The position numbers and the translations under genes are program-made. A DNA stretch of 64,000 bases, taken from assembly GCA_938743325.2 (NCBI GenBank), contig OW568890.1, positions 496,001 through 560,000 of the forward strand. Reading direction: 5' to 3'. Below are positions 19,559 to 27,371 of the stretch, in pieces. The DNA is from Pycnococcus provasolii (taxonomy: Eukaryota; Chlorophyta; Pseudoscourfieldiophyceae; Pseudoscourfieldiales; Pycnococcaceae). The notes under the pieces are model-generated. The model was not told where the DNA came from, searched no databases, and saw nothing but the letters and a program-made list of their open reading frames with translations. Position 1 is the first letter of the stretch. Each line of letters opens with the position of its first letter.

Positions 19559-19834
19559 GGGGGAAACACAAAGGCCTATTCTTTTCTTTCTGACGTAAAG
19601 TTTACTGTATAATTGGCGGGTAAGGTTACCCTAGGGGAACGTTTGTTTAAGGACCGACCCTTGGGATTTCCCTTGGGACTTGCCTTTGGGACTTGCCGGC
19701 CCATAGGTTGTCAGGTTTCCGCCACGGGTACGGGGAACCAACCCGTTGTCCCGTTGGGGGGAGCAACCTACCTTAGGGGCCTCCTTCCTCCTCAACGTTA
19801 AAGTATTTACAGTAGTGGTCAACGCGAAGAAGGC

Positions 19835-20078
19835 TAAGGATCGGGAGCAGAACCAAAGAGGCGCCCTTCTGAATTTTTAGTTTTTATTTTGCTCGTGAAA
19901 AAGAGAGGCGGTAACAAGCAAAAATTTTAATTTTAGCAATATTGCGGGAGTTTAGGTCGAGAGCACTCACTTCGACCTAAACACGCATTGAAATAGTTTT
20001 TATTCTACCTACGGCTTTCGGTGGGGCGGACCCCCATTTTTAGTTTTACCGCCTCTTTGGTTCTGCTCCCGATCCTTA
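19835..20078. mobile_element. MITE, 240 bp, with 27 bp terminal inverted repeats and TA flanks
   Basis: Bases 19837-19863 and 20050-20076 are perfect 27 bp inverted repeats (outer end AGGATCGGGAGCAGAACCAA). Both ends are flanked by TA (19835-19836 and 20077-20078), as expected of a Tc1/mariner-type target duplication, though TA could be part of the repeat. The interior is AT-rich and non-coding. It contains an 11 bp hairpin stem with an 11-base loop (GTTTAGGTCGA at 19950-19960 pairing with 19972-19982), two direct copies of ATTTTTAGTTTT, and a second copy of the GAGGCGGTAA end segment near 19903. It has no transposase, so it is non-autonomous. I saw no second copy in the window. Confidence 0.75.
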
Positions 20079-20611
20079 TGCTCTTCGGAGCTCCCCCTTG
20101 TCACTTGTCACTTGTCACTTGTATAAGCTGTACACTGTAAAGGTGTATTCCAGCTTACATAAAAGTAAAACATTCTGGAAGTCACGAGCAAACTGCCTTG
20201 TTGATCAACGAGACCCTTCCAAGAATCCCTTCCAGGACGGGGATTCATAGTCAGGCACATCATATCTTGCAAGACCTTTTTTTGAGGCTTGAGGCTTGAG
20301 GCTACGGTTAGGGTTAGGGTTAACCTTAGGGTTACAGTACGGGCTTTCTCGTCCTCCTCTCCTCCTCTATGGCGCCTCGGGGTTGCGCTCCAGAGAAAGA
20401 AAGAAGTGTGGGCGGAACGGATGGACGGACCTTTTTGAACATGAATGAGCCACAGGTCTTTGTTTCAATTTATATGCGTATTGCGTTGACGAAATAAAAC
20501 AAACACCTTCTTGACCTATTACTATTCTTGAAGTTGACAATTTTTTTTTTTTCTCGTTTTTCGTTGTTCATTCATGAAACTTCGGTGTCCATGGATAATA
20601 GCGGGAAAGCC
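20079..20611. other. Intergenic region with short tandem repeats
   Basis: Contains about four copies of CACTTGT (20097-20122), three copies of GAGGCTT (20283-20302) running into a TTAGGG array (20306-20323), and a T-run at 20541-20552. No coding potential was recognised. Confidence 0.5.
20306..20323 (+). repeat. TTAGGG-type interstitial repeat
   Basis: About three telomere-type units, followed by a related inverted fragment (TTAACCTTAGGGTTACAGTAC). It is not close to a recognised start codon; the nearest is the large minus-strand gene about 950 bases away. Confidence 0.75.
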
Positions 20612-21328
20612 TTAAGCCGACTTCCCTGCGATGGATACCAAGTTTATGCAGTACCTGTTGCCCGCGCGATCAGGCAAGTTGTGGCCCAAGTGACTTCCCG
20701 CCAAACTCACCGTCTCGCCGTCGCCAAGCACACGCACGTCCTCCCACACCGTCTCCTGGTCACGAAAACTCGGCCAACCGTGGCTCTGGCTCTCACGGAT
20801 GAACTCGTCCATCGTACGTCCGACGGGCGCGCGGAAGAGAGGCTTGCCTGTGACGGAGTCGTAGAACGTGATGGGACCTTCCTTCTCAAAGTCGTAGCTT
20901 TTGAGGTACTTCACGAACTCCGTCGTTTCCCAGTACCCCGCACGTTCGGCCCAGTGCCTGTTGAAGGAGACGATGCGGTCAGCGGTGGAACGGTCGACGT
21001 TCCACCTCAAGTCCGCCTGCACGGGCGCCTCCGTGGTTCCGTGCGTCTTTTGCGCCATGATCGACTCTTCCCCTCTCACGAGCGGCGAGTCACTTCCCGA
21101 CGCAGACGCACCCATCGCACGTACGGATCCGAGCGAAATCGACGACGCGACGACAACGAAGCCGGACGCCAGCAGTCCCGCACGACGGCGCGAGAAGAAC
21201 CGCGACCGACCCCCCGACGACGACGACGAAGAAAAGAGACGAGACGAGCGCGACGAGGACCAGGACGAAGAAAAGAAACGAGACGAGCGAGAGCTAGTAA
21301 CAACCCTGCTGCTGCTGCCGCCGAACAT
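20612..21328 (-). CDS. MsrB (SelR)-like protein lacking the zinc-binding cysteines, probably organelle-targeted
   Basis: The proposed start is at 21328 (MFGGSSSRVV), giving 238 residues. The frame stays open upstream to 21448, but there it reads through a poly-G tract as poly-Pro, so that extension is unlikely. Residues 1-70 are Ser/Arg-rich like a transit peptide, followed by a hydrophobic stretch (AGLLASGFVVVASSISLG) that may be a lumen-type signal. The C-terminal part matches the methionine-R-sulfoxide reductase fold: TFYDSVTGKPLF, GWPSF (184-188), HLGHNLPD (213-220) and RYCIN (Cys227 at the MsrB catalytic position). Both CxxC pairs that bind zinc in classical MsrB are absent (DSVTGKP and SLAGSHL take their places). 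It may be a zinc-free reductase or a changed-function homologue. Confidence 0.75.
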   Translation of the reverse strand: MFGGSSSRVVTSSRSSRFFSSSWSSSRSSRLFSSSSSSGGRSRFFSRRRAGLLASGFVVVASSISLGSVRAMGASASGSDSPLVRGEESIMAQKTHGTTEAPVQADLRWNVDRSTADRIVSFNRHWAERAGYWETTEFVKYLKSYDFEKEGPITFYDSVTGKPLFRAPVGRTMDEFIRESQSHGWPSFRDQETVWEDVRVLGDGETVSLAGSHLGHNLPDRAGNRYCINLVSIAGKSA

Positions 21329-21367
21329 CGTTTGGGGTACGTTTGAGAATGACGTCGCGCAGCAGCG

Positions 21368-21410
21368 CCCCCGGGGGGGGGGGGGGGGGGGGGGAGGGGA
21401 GGGGGAGATT
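21368..21410 (+). repeat. C5G22 homopolymer and G-rich run
   Basis: Five Cs, then 22 consecutive Gs (21373-21394), then AGGGGAGGGGGAG. It lies 40-80 bases upstream of the proposed MsrB-like start, on the template side. It could fold into a G-quadruplex; sequencing length error is also likely in such a run. Confidence 0.85.
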
Positions 21411-21508
21411 TCCCGATTTTCCCGATTTTGTGGCCGGATTTCCATCAACTGGTCAGCAAAGCAAAGCAGGCTTCGTTCCGGCCTTATTGGATAGTTCAGT
21501 TCCCTGGC

Positions 21509-21544
21509 AGGGTTAGGGTTAGGGTTAGGGTTAGGGTTAGGGGG
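21509..21544 (+). repeat. TTAGGG interstitial array
   Basis: Five to six telomere-type units in a row (CAGGGTTAGGGTTAGGGTTA and onward), about 180 bases upstream of the MsrB-like start codon. Confidence 0.9.
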
Positions 21545-22082
21545 GATTATTGATCTGCCGTTGATGAACCAATTTGTGGTTGGTTGTGACCAATTCCCCT
21601 TGACTTGGGTTATTAGGAAGGGTTACGGCTTGCGGCTTGTGCATGTGCGGTTTCGTTTGAAAATCTCTAGGCCGCACGCACCTCTGGACACTTGGTTACC
21701 TGTTTCTTTTCTAGCAATTATTCTGAAATTTGGCAATGGTTGCCTTGCTCTTTCGCTGCGAGCTCGTCTTGGCGTTTCATTGAATTGAATCAGCGGCGAT
21801 GTCAGTAAGGAGATTCCGTGATTAGGAGAACGATAGTGCCGTCCAGGCAGAGCCAAATGAGTGGGAAGGAAATTCCGTACATGTATGTCGTGCGCGTCGT
21901 CTCCGTCGGGCAAGGTAAGGTGTCCCTAGAGGTGGTTTTCACAAAGGTGATTCCACTAATCCACTTGCGCATGGATGGCCCTTGCCTCGTTGAGAAGTGA
22001 GAATGAAGGAGGTACAAAAGGGATCCATGGATGAATTACATACTTTCAAGTGGCGGCCCACAATTATGTAGATACGTCTAGT

Positions 22083-23726
22083 CTACGTGCCAATCGCATC
22101 CAAATTCCAACGCCAGTTCTCCGAAGTGCCATGCGCGATCGGGTCATCCAGCGTCGCATTCTCGCCCACGCGCCACTCCAACGTCTCTGCAATTGCCGGG
22201 GCGGGTGGAATGTGAGCGACATGCGGCACAATGTCGCCATCATCGACGAATGGCTCGAAGGGTGGCGACGGCGGAACGCGCGGTGAAGGAGGCGTCGCCG
22301 GCGATTCCGGCGGAGTCGACGGCGGAGGGCTGTTTAGCTCGTCCAACTCAAGCATGCGTTCACCGTCGCCGTCTGCGGCGTACGTGACGACTTTCTCACT
22401 GGTATACTTCTTATCAACAAAGTCGTGCTTGTACTTCCCCGTCGTTCGATACTTGCACGCTGCAATCTGCTCAACTGTTCCACGGCATCGATACGCAGGA
22501 GGCCAAGGGGGAGGAGGGTGGTGCCCGCGTTCGCTGTGCCACTCCAAATCCTCCTCTCGACGCTTGCGCTGCACGTGCAAAGGCGGCTGCGGCGGCCACC
22601 ATTTCGGAGGCGGTGGCGGAGTTGGCGGTCGCGGCAAGGGCGGTGGACTTGGCGGTGGCGGGAACGGAGGAATGCCCGTGACTCGCACGGCAACGGCTGC
22701 CGATGCACGCTCGAAGCTCGTTTGGTTCAGGTGCGCAGCAATCGTCTCGGACGTATCGCCGTAAAACTCCGGTGGCACCCACGGTGCCCATGGAGGCGGC
22801 GAGTACGGAAGGGGCGGCTGTGACGGCGGCGGCGACGGCGGGGCTGGGGGAGGCAGGTCAGCTCGCGGATGCACGCCCTCTCTCGCACGCAGAACCTTGT
22901 TCGACTTTGGCCCCGGGCGCGGCGGAAACTGTGGGTGCGGCGGCGGATCCGGTGGATACGGCGGGAACGTCGCATTTGCATCGAATATGTCCGCAGGGAG
23001 TGGTGGATAATTAGGCGGCGGCGGTGGCGGCGATGGTGGTAGCGGTGGTGGCGGTGGCGGCGGTGGTGGGCTCGGCTCTCCAGGCCACCTTGGCGCGTTG
23101 GGTGCTCGCGGGTATGCCGGTGGCCTGAGCGGCTGACTGGGTGCAGGCGGCGTCGGCGGTGGCGGCGACGGCGGCGTCGGCGGTGGTGACCCTTTCCATC
23201 GCATGTCTCTGAGTTCGTGCGGCACGGTGCGAGGCACGCGCACGTACTTTGCCCGCACGCGTTCTCCGTTGACGGCGCGCAGTCCTTGCGTATCGTAGCT
23301 GGGCGGCGGCGGACTCGGCTTGCCCCTCCTTCTCTCCGCCTCTCTCGCGAAGTAGACGCGCGCCTTTTTCCCGTGCAACTTAAGCGGCGGCGGCTGTGGC
23401 GGCGTGAGGTCAGCCGCGTGTTTGACGAGCGGCAGAGGCGGGTTTCCCATGGGCGGTGGTGGGCTGTGCTTGAATCCGAACCGCGGTTGCAGCGTTTGCG
23501 TGATTGACGGGACGCCGCCTCCCGAGGCCGACGTGGAAGGAAAGAGCAGAGACGCGCGTGAGGTGGCGCCATAGAGTTGTTGTCTTTGTAGCAGGACAAA
23601 CACCAAGAAGGCGAGTAAAACGAGGAGAACCCAGCGCAGACTGCTGTGAGACGTGGACACGGACATGTTCCCGGATCCAAAAACAGGGGGAGTGTGCTGG
23701 TGTGCGTCCGCGGCCTCGTTGTGCAA
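22083..23726 (-). CDS. Proline-rich (SPPPP) type II membrane protein, cell-wall HRGP/pherophorin-like
   Basis: A 547-residue protein with a short cytosolic N terminus, one membrane anchor (residues 31-47, RWVLLVLLAFLVFVLLQ) and a very long extracellular-type region dominated by SPPP, PPPPSPP and PPAPPSPP tracts (about residues 85-400). These resemble the hydroxyproline-rich glycoproteins of green-algal walls. Two Cys (RCRGTVEQIAACKY, about 415-430) sit in the only non-proline-rich block, so a full pherophorin domain (cysteine-rich) is not present. The tail again has SPPPSTPPESPATPPSP. The role is probably structural, in the wall or extracellular matrix; attachment by an N-terminal anchor instead of a cleaved signal is inferred. 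Low-complexity proline coding gives long shadow frames on the other strand. Confidence 0.8.
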   Translation of the reverse strand: MHNEAADAHQHTPPVFGSGNMSVSTSHSSLRWVLLVLLAFLVFVLLQRQQLYGATSRASLLFPSTSASGGGVPSITQTLQPRFGFKHSPPPPMGNPPLPLVKHAADLTPPQPPPLKLHGKKARVYFAREAERRRGKPSPPPPSYDTQGLRAVNGERVRAKYVRVPRTVPHELRDMRWKGSPPPTPPSPPPPTPPAPSQPLRPPAYPRAPNAPRWPGEPSPPPPPPPPPLPPSPPPPPPNYPPLPADIFDANATFPPYPPDPPPHPQFPPRPGPKSNKVLRAREGVHPRADLPPPAPPSPPPSQPPLPYSPPPWAPWVPPEFYGDTSETIAAHLNQTSFERASAAVAVRVTGIPPFPPPPSPPPLPRPPTPPPPPKWWPPQPPLHVQRKRREEDLEWHSERGHHPPPPWPPAYRCRGTVEQIAACKYRTTGKYKHDFVDKKYTSEKVVTYAADGDGERMLELDELNSPPPSTPPESPATPPSPRVPPSPPFEPFVDDGDIVPHVAHIPPAPAIAETLEWRVGENATLDDPIAHGTSENWRWNLDAIGT

Positions 23727-24158
23727 GGCTCTGGTCTCAGGGGGGGACTTGGACTGGGGATCCGTTCTTAAGCGTAAACAATTCCCTTAGAAGGGAACTC
23801 CTTGTTTTGGGGGAGTATTTTGGGGGTTCCTCTTTCGACCTGCATGGATCAAGGTTAGTCTAAGGTGTGTGTGTAAGTGACATCACGTTCTCGGTTCTTT
23901 CACGTTGTGGTTTGTGAGTCTTGTGTGTGCTCTTCCCAGACTATCGTAGACTAGGTTGGTATGTATGTGGGCCTGTGCTTTCCTTGTATGGCGTATAGCT
24001 GTTACTGTAGGTGTGTACATACAGCTGGTACGGTACCAGTTAATAGGAAAGTGGTCGAAAGAAGCTTGAATGTTCCTTGATTACACAGCTGGTTTGCATG
24101 ATAATGACTTGTTGACTTGCGTCACGCAAACATTGAGCGAATCTCGTGAAGAAACGTT
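23727..24158. other. Intergenic region, nothing recognised
   Basis: Lies upstream of the proline-rich gene and downstream of CPN20. It contains GTTACTGTAG at 24001-24010, a spacer motif seen elsewhere in the window. No gene or long repeat is visible. Confidence 0.5.
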
Positions 24159-24860
24159 TTAAGCCTGGATCGTGCCTAGCACGTCCCTTTCAGGAATGAC
24201 GTTGTACTCCGTTCCGTCGGGCATGTTCATCTTCTCACCCGCCCACTTGAAGAACACAACCTTCTGCCCCGGCTTCAACTTCACGTCGACGTGCTCGCCA
24301 TCCTCCTCCTTTCCAGGACCGCACGTCACCACCTCGGCAATCGTCGGCTTCTCCTTGGCACTGCTCGGAAGAAGCACGCCTCCTGCGGTGGCGTCAGCCG
24401 CCTCCTCGACGCGAAGCAGCACGCGGTCCTGGCACGGCTTCATCTGCGGCACGTCCTCGATGCGCGCGGCAGCTGTGGGCATGATTCCAATCACATCACA
24501 TTCGCGCAGCATGCAGTACTCGGTTCCCGCGACTTTGACGTCCGTCGCTCCGATTCCAAACTTGCTGTACAGCACGGTATCCCCCTTTTTGAGTCCCTTG
24601 ACATCCGGCCCAACGTCGGCGATATCCCCTGACGTCGGTTTGCGCTGCGCCGCGTCTGGGAGCAGCACGCCCCCTTGCGTTTCTTTCTCCGAGTCTGCCG
24701 TTTTCACGAGCACCATGTCTTTGAGCGGACGAAGTGTCGTGAATGACGACGGCAGCTCCATGGGTTTCGCCATCGCGCGAGTCGAACAAAACCGGCCTCG
24801 AGGAGGAGCCTGAGACCTCCCAGCATACCCGCGAAGGCGAAGACTACCAAGGCTGAGCAT
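24159..24860 (-). CDS. CPN20: Chloroplast co-chaperonin Cpn20 (tandem Cpn10/GroES domains)
   Basis: A 233-residue protein with two fused GroES-like domains, the plastid Cpn20 arrangement that caps Cpn60 in the stroma. The transit peptide is about residues 1-40 (MLSLGSLRLRGYAGRSQ...). Domain 1 (about 43-127) has TTLRPLKDMVLVK, ETQGGVLLPDAAQ and the roof-to-base segment TVLYSKFGIG. Domain 2 (about 138-232) has MKPCQDRVLLRV, ATAGGVLLPSSAKEKPTIAE and VVFFKWAGEKMNMPDGTEYN. Each domain keeps the GGVLLP mobile loop. Its 5' flank is short: a GTGCT tandem (24862-24886), then the target duplication and end of a Mutator-like element only 70 bases upstream of the ATG, so the native promoter is probably interrupted or displaced. 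Confidence 0.95.
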   Translation of the reverse strand: MLSLGSLRLRGYAGRSQAPPRGRFCSTRAMAKPMELPSSFTTLRPLKDMVLVKTADSEKETQGGVLLPDAAQRKPTSGDIADVGPDVKGLKKGDTVLYSKFGIGATDVKVAGTEYCMLRECDVIGIMPTAAARIEDVPQMKPCQDRVLLRVEEAADATAGGVLLPSSAKEKPTIAEVVTCGPGKEEDGEHVDVKLKPGQKVVFFKWAGEKMNMPDGTEYNVIPERDVLGTIQA

Positions 24861-24861
24861 A

Positions 24862-24886
24862 GTGTGCTGTGCTGTGCTGTGCTGTG
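24862..24886 (+). repeat. (GTGCT)n microsatellite
   Basis: About four to five copies of GTGCT immediately upstream of the CPN20 start codon, within its probable 5' leader. Confidence 0.8.
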
Positions 24887-24930
24887 AGGTATGGCGGCGC
24901 AGTAGGGCGGATGAGAGTTATTTATTTCTT

Positions 24931-25092
24931 GGGAGAAATACAGTACGCCCCGAGCCAGAAAATCGAAATTGCAGTACGCCCCGTTTTCGTCCTAGTTCGC
25001 CCCGGAAAGAAATCCTAATTACAGTACGCCCCGGTCTGAAATTCTAACCCTAACCCTAACCCCAACCCACTGTATTCTGTCGTTGTCCGGTT
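24931..25092 (+). repeat. MULE left terminal inverted repeat (162 bp)
   Basis: Begins GGGAGAAATACAGTACGCCC. It contains GTACGCCCC boxes and CTAACCCTAACCCTAACCCC (25044-25063). It is the exact reverse complement of 26084-26245. Confidence 0.92.
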
Positions 25093-25194
25093 GTTGCCAC
25101 TTCGGAAGGAACTCCTTATCCTCACCGTATCTCTCATTCTTCTCCAGATTCTTCTTGGGGCATCATGAACTCCTCCTCTTCATTCTCGTCGTCC

Positions 25195-26037
25195 TCATCT
25201 CCTCCAAGTGTGGGCCTCGTGGGCCTTGCACAACCACTTGCCGTGGCAAAGTCTGAAAGATGTTTTGAAGGCACAGCCCTTTACAGGGCAAAGTGCGCGA
25301 ACAAAATCAGCACTTTTTTGGCCTTTTCCATTAGGTCCGTCAGAGAAAGACAAAGCTTTCTTGTCTCTCTCTGCACACGCCTTAATGTTCGCAAGTACTG
25401 CACTGCGGTGCGGATAAGTTGTTGACCCAGCCACAAAGGTAACGTGCTCCGCCTCGCTGACTCTCATTGGCTTCAAAGGGCTTTCCATTTTCAAAATCTC
25501 AGCAGCCTCCTCCCGCCGCCTTTGCTGAAGCTCCTTCTTCACCTTCTTCTTTTCCGGAGTTGAAATTGGGGATACTTGAGCTGGACGTCCACGTCGCCTT
25601 TGTGTACTAGCATCCTCAGGATCATGCGCACCGTCTGCCGGAGGATCATGCGCACCGTCTGCCGGAGGTTCAAGCGCACCGTCTGCCGGAGGATCATGTG
25701 CATCGTCTGCCGGAGGTTCAAGCGATTCCGCTGCCGGAGGATCATGTGCATCGTCTGCCGGAGGTTCAAGCGCTTCCTTTGCAAGATCACCCCGCGTTTG
25801 AACTCCTCCACGTGCACGGCGCGTAGAGTGTGCCCGAGTCCTTGAAGCATCGTATTCTCCAACGCCACGACTTGAACCAGCTTGCGCGGTAAACAACGCG
25901 CGACTTGCAGCCGCAGATCGTCGTGTAGCTCCTCGCGATGTTGATGTCTGTGTGTTGTTCTCACGATTAAGTTGCAGCAATGTTGCTGCGACGTTCCCAC
26001 TTGGACTAGCTAGTACGGCACGCTGCCTGGGTGCCAT
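25195..26037 (-). CDS. MULE-borne protein with MuDR/FLYWCH-type zinc finger, no transposase domain
   Basis: A 280-residue frame that fills the interior of the MULE. The N-terminal half is Ala/Arg/Ser-rich. Residues of about 84-140 come from a seven-fold 24 bp tandem repeat (25618-25785), read as eight-residue units of the PPADDAHD/PPADGALE type. A basic stretch (STPEKKKVKKELQQRRREE) may be a nuclear localisation signal. The C terminus has a C-x4-C...H...H pattern (RALCPVKGCAFKTSFRLCHG, then KWLCKAHEAHTW). This resembles the zinc-binding DNA-binding domain at the front of MuDR-type transposases and FLYWCH domains. The frame ends right after the finger, so no DDE catalytic part follows. It may be a truncated transposase or an accessory DNA-binding protein of the element. 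Confidence 0.6.
   Translation of the reverse strand: MAPRQRAVLASPSGNVAATLLQLNRENNTQTSTSRGATRRSAAASRALFTAQAGSSRGVGEYDASRTRAHSTRRARGGVQTRGDLAKEALEPPADDAHDPPAAESLEPPADDAHDPPADGALEPPADGAHDPPADGAHDPEDASTQRRRGRPAQVSPISTPEKKKVKKELQQRRREEAAEILKMESPLKPMRVSEAEHVTFVAGSTTYPHRSAVLANIKACAERDKKALSFSDGPNGKGQKSADFVRALCPVKGCAFKTSFRLCHGKWLCKAHEAHTWRR
25618..25785 (+). repeat. 24 bp tandem repeat, seven copies, inside the MULE ORF
   Basis: Units start at 25618, 25642, 25666, 25690, 25714, 25738 and 25762. The consensus is AGG(A/T)TCA(T/A)G(C/T)GCACCGT then CTGCCGG. It encodes an acidic, proline-bearing eight-residue repeat; the last unit is diverged. Confidence 0.9.
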
Positions 26038-26083
26038 GGGCTCGAAATGTTTTGGCGCGAGAAATGGACAAAAAGGTCCAAAA

Positions 26084-26245
26084 AACCGGACAACGACAGA
26101 ATACAGTGGGTTGGGGTTAGGGTTAGGGTTAGAATTTCAGACCGGGGCGTACTGTAATTAGGATTTCTTTCCGGGGCGAACTAGGACGAAAACGGGGCGT
26201 ACTGCAATTTCGATTTTCTGGCTCGGGGCGTACTGTATTTCTCCC
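26084..26245 (-). repeat. MULE right terminal inverted repeat (162 bp)
   Basis: Exact reverse complement of the left repeat, ending TACTGTATTTCTCCC at 26245 and followed by the TTATTTCTT duplication. Confidence 0.92.
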
Positions 26246-26254
26246 TTATTTCTT

Positions 26255-27371
26255 CCGTCGGCGCCGCAGAGGGGACCCAGAAAAAAGGGAAGGGAGGGGC
26301 TTCTTCCTTCTGGATAAGACGAGAACACGAGCTCGCGGGAGGAGGACAAAGTTCGGGGTTCATTTTTTATGTATCCTTGTTAGGGGTTTGGATGTTTTGT
26401 TTTCCTCTCCCTGGCGTTGGACTTCAGCTTTGGACATACCATTTGGACGTGAAGTCCTGAACATTGGAGCACGTGCATCCTTTGGATACACTGGTGACTG
26501 AGGAACGGTGGGATATTATCGGTCATAAGTTACGGTAGGAATGCATAACTAGACTGTTTTTTTATGCCTTGGACCTGATCGGTGGTGCGACTTGCCATCC
26601 GGCCTTCAGGCGTCTCAGGAATCAGGATGACCACAGGGAGACAACATCTTTTATGAGCGCGCTGGCGACTGGCGCTTCACGAGCTGAAAAGGCTCACTGA
26701 AAAGGCTCAACAAGCGCGTGATCATGACCAGACACCGACGCTGGTGAGCACCGGTGAGCCTGAAAATGAAACCACAGCGGCGATGGGTGGAGAACGTTTC
26801 CCGCCTGCGACTTTATCCGGCGTGATCCAGAAAAACCACGAAAAAATGCACTTTTCCAGTTTACCGCATCCTGCCAAAAGGCCCTGCAACCGCAACCAGG
26901 GTAACAGAGGGCAACAAGCCTTTCCCTCCCATACATAGATGAGCTAGGCCTTCCTACATATTGTGCTTTGGATGCGCTTTCACAACCTTAGGCTCTGTTG
27001 CATGAGACAAAGGCCACTGGTGACTGGTGGGGGGCGGAGTCTCCCACTGGAAAGGCCACTCACTCACTCTGGCGCCATCCATCCAACACAAGTGAGGCTC
27101 GGCCCATCTCTCCCTCCATCCAGAGCACTCTTGCAAGGCCACTTGTTTAAGGTTTGTTTTGTGCGTGGTGACCAGTCTTAAGGTTTGTGGCCGCCGTGTT
27201 CGTGTTGTGCCTCCTCACAGCACAGGTGTAAGTAAACGTGTGTTTGTGTGGCTTGTTTGTGTGTGTGTTTGCCTTTGTGAATTGGCCTTCACGCTTTGTT
27301 TTAACTATTAGTGCTTCCTTGTGGATAGGGTGCGAGACCTGTAGGGTAGGAGCAGGTTATCGAGTACAGTG
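26255..27371. other. Intergenic region, nothing recognised
   Basis: About 1.1 kb between the MULE and the cyclin gene. It has only short overlapping frames without a family match. GT-rich simple sequence (TGTGTTTGTGTGGCTTGTTT) lies at about 27237-27276. It probably holds the cyclin promoter at its right end. Confidence 0.45.

Larger units (their letters stand above)
21329..22082. other. Intergenic region with poly-G tract and telomere-type array
   Basis: Holds the C5G22 tract (21368-21394) and a TTAGGG array (21509-21544), both upstream of the MsrB-like gene. The rest (21545-22082) has no recognisable gene on either strand; it is also the 3' flank of the proline-rich gene. Confidence 0.5.
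24922..26254. mobile_element. Mutator-like (MULE) DNA transposon, non-autonomous, about 1.3 kb
   Basis: The element spans 24931-26245. Its ends are perfect 162 bp inverted repeats (24931-25092 and 26084-26245; no mismatch found by eye). It is flanked by a 9 bp direct duplication, TTATTTCTT, at 24922-24930 and 26246-26254. Long terminal inverted repeats plus a 9 bp target duplication are the signature of the Mutator superfamily. Each repeat contains three CAGTACGCCCCG boxes and one TAGTTCGCCCCG variant (left: 24941, 24972, 24993, 25022), plausible transposase-binding sites, and a telomere-type CTAACCC array. Inside is one ORF with a zinc-finger end but no DDE transposase. The identical repeats imply a recent insertion. 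It sits 70 bases upstream of CPN20. Confidence 0.92.

Noticed and set aside
19835-20078. Inverted-repeat element considered as a solo LTR
   Set aside because: The ends are inverted, not direct, repeats of 27 bases with TA flanks; there is no LTR-type TG...CA or primer site.
22727-23680. Long plus- and minus-strand frames opposite the proline-rich gene
   Set aside because: Low-complexity GGN/CCN coding leaves the other frames open; they read as Arg/His/Gly runs without any domain.
25618-25785. Regular 24 bp repeats considered as a CRISPR array
   Set aside because: Units are contiguous without spacers, in frame, and lie inside an ORF of a transposon in a eukaryotic genome.
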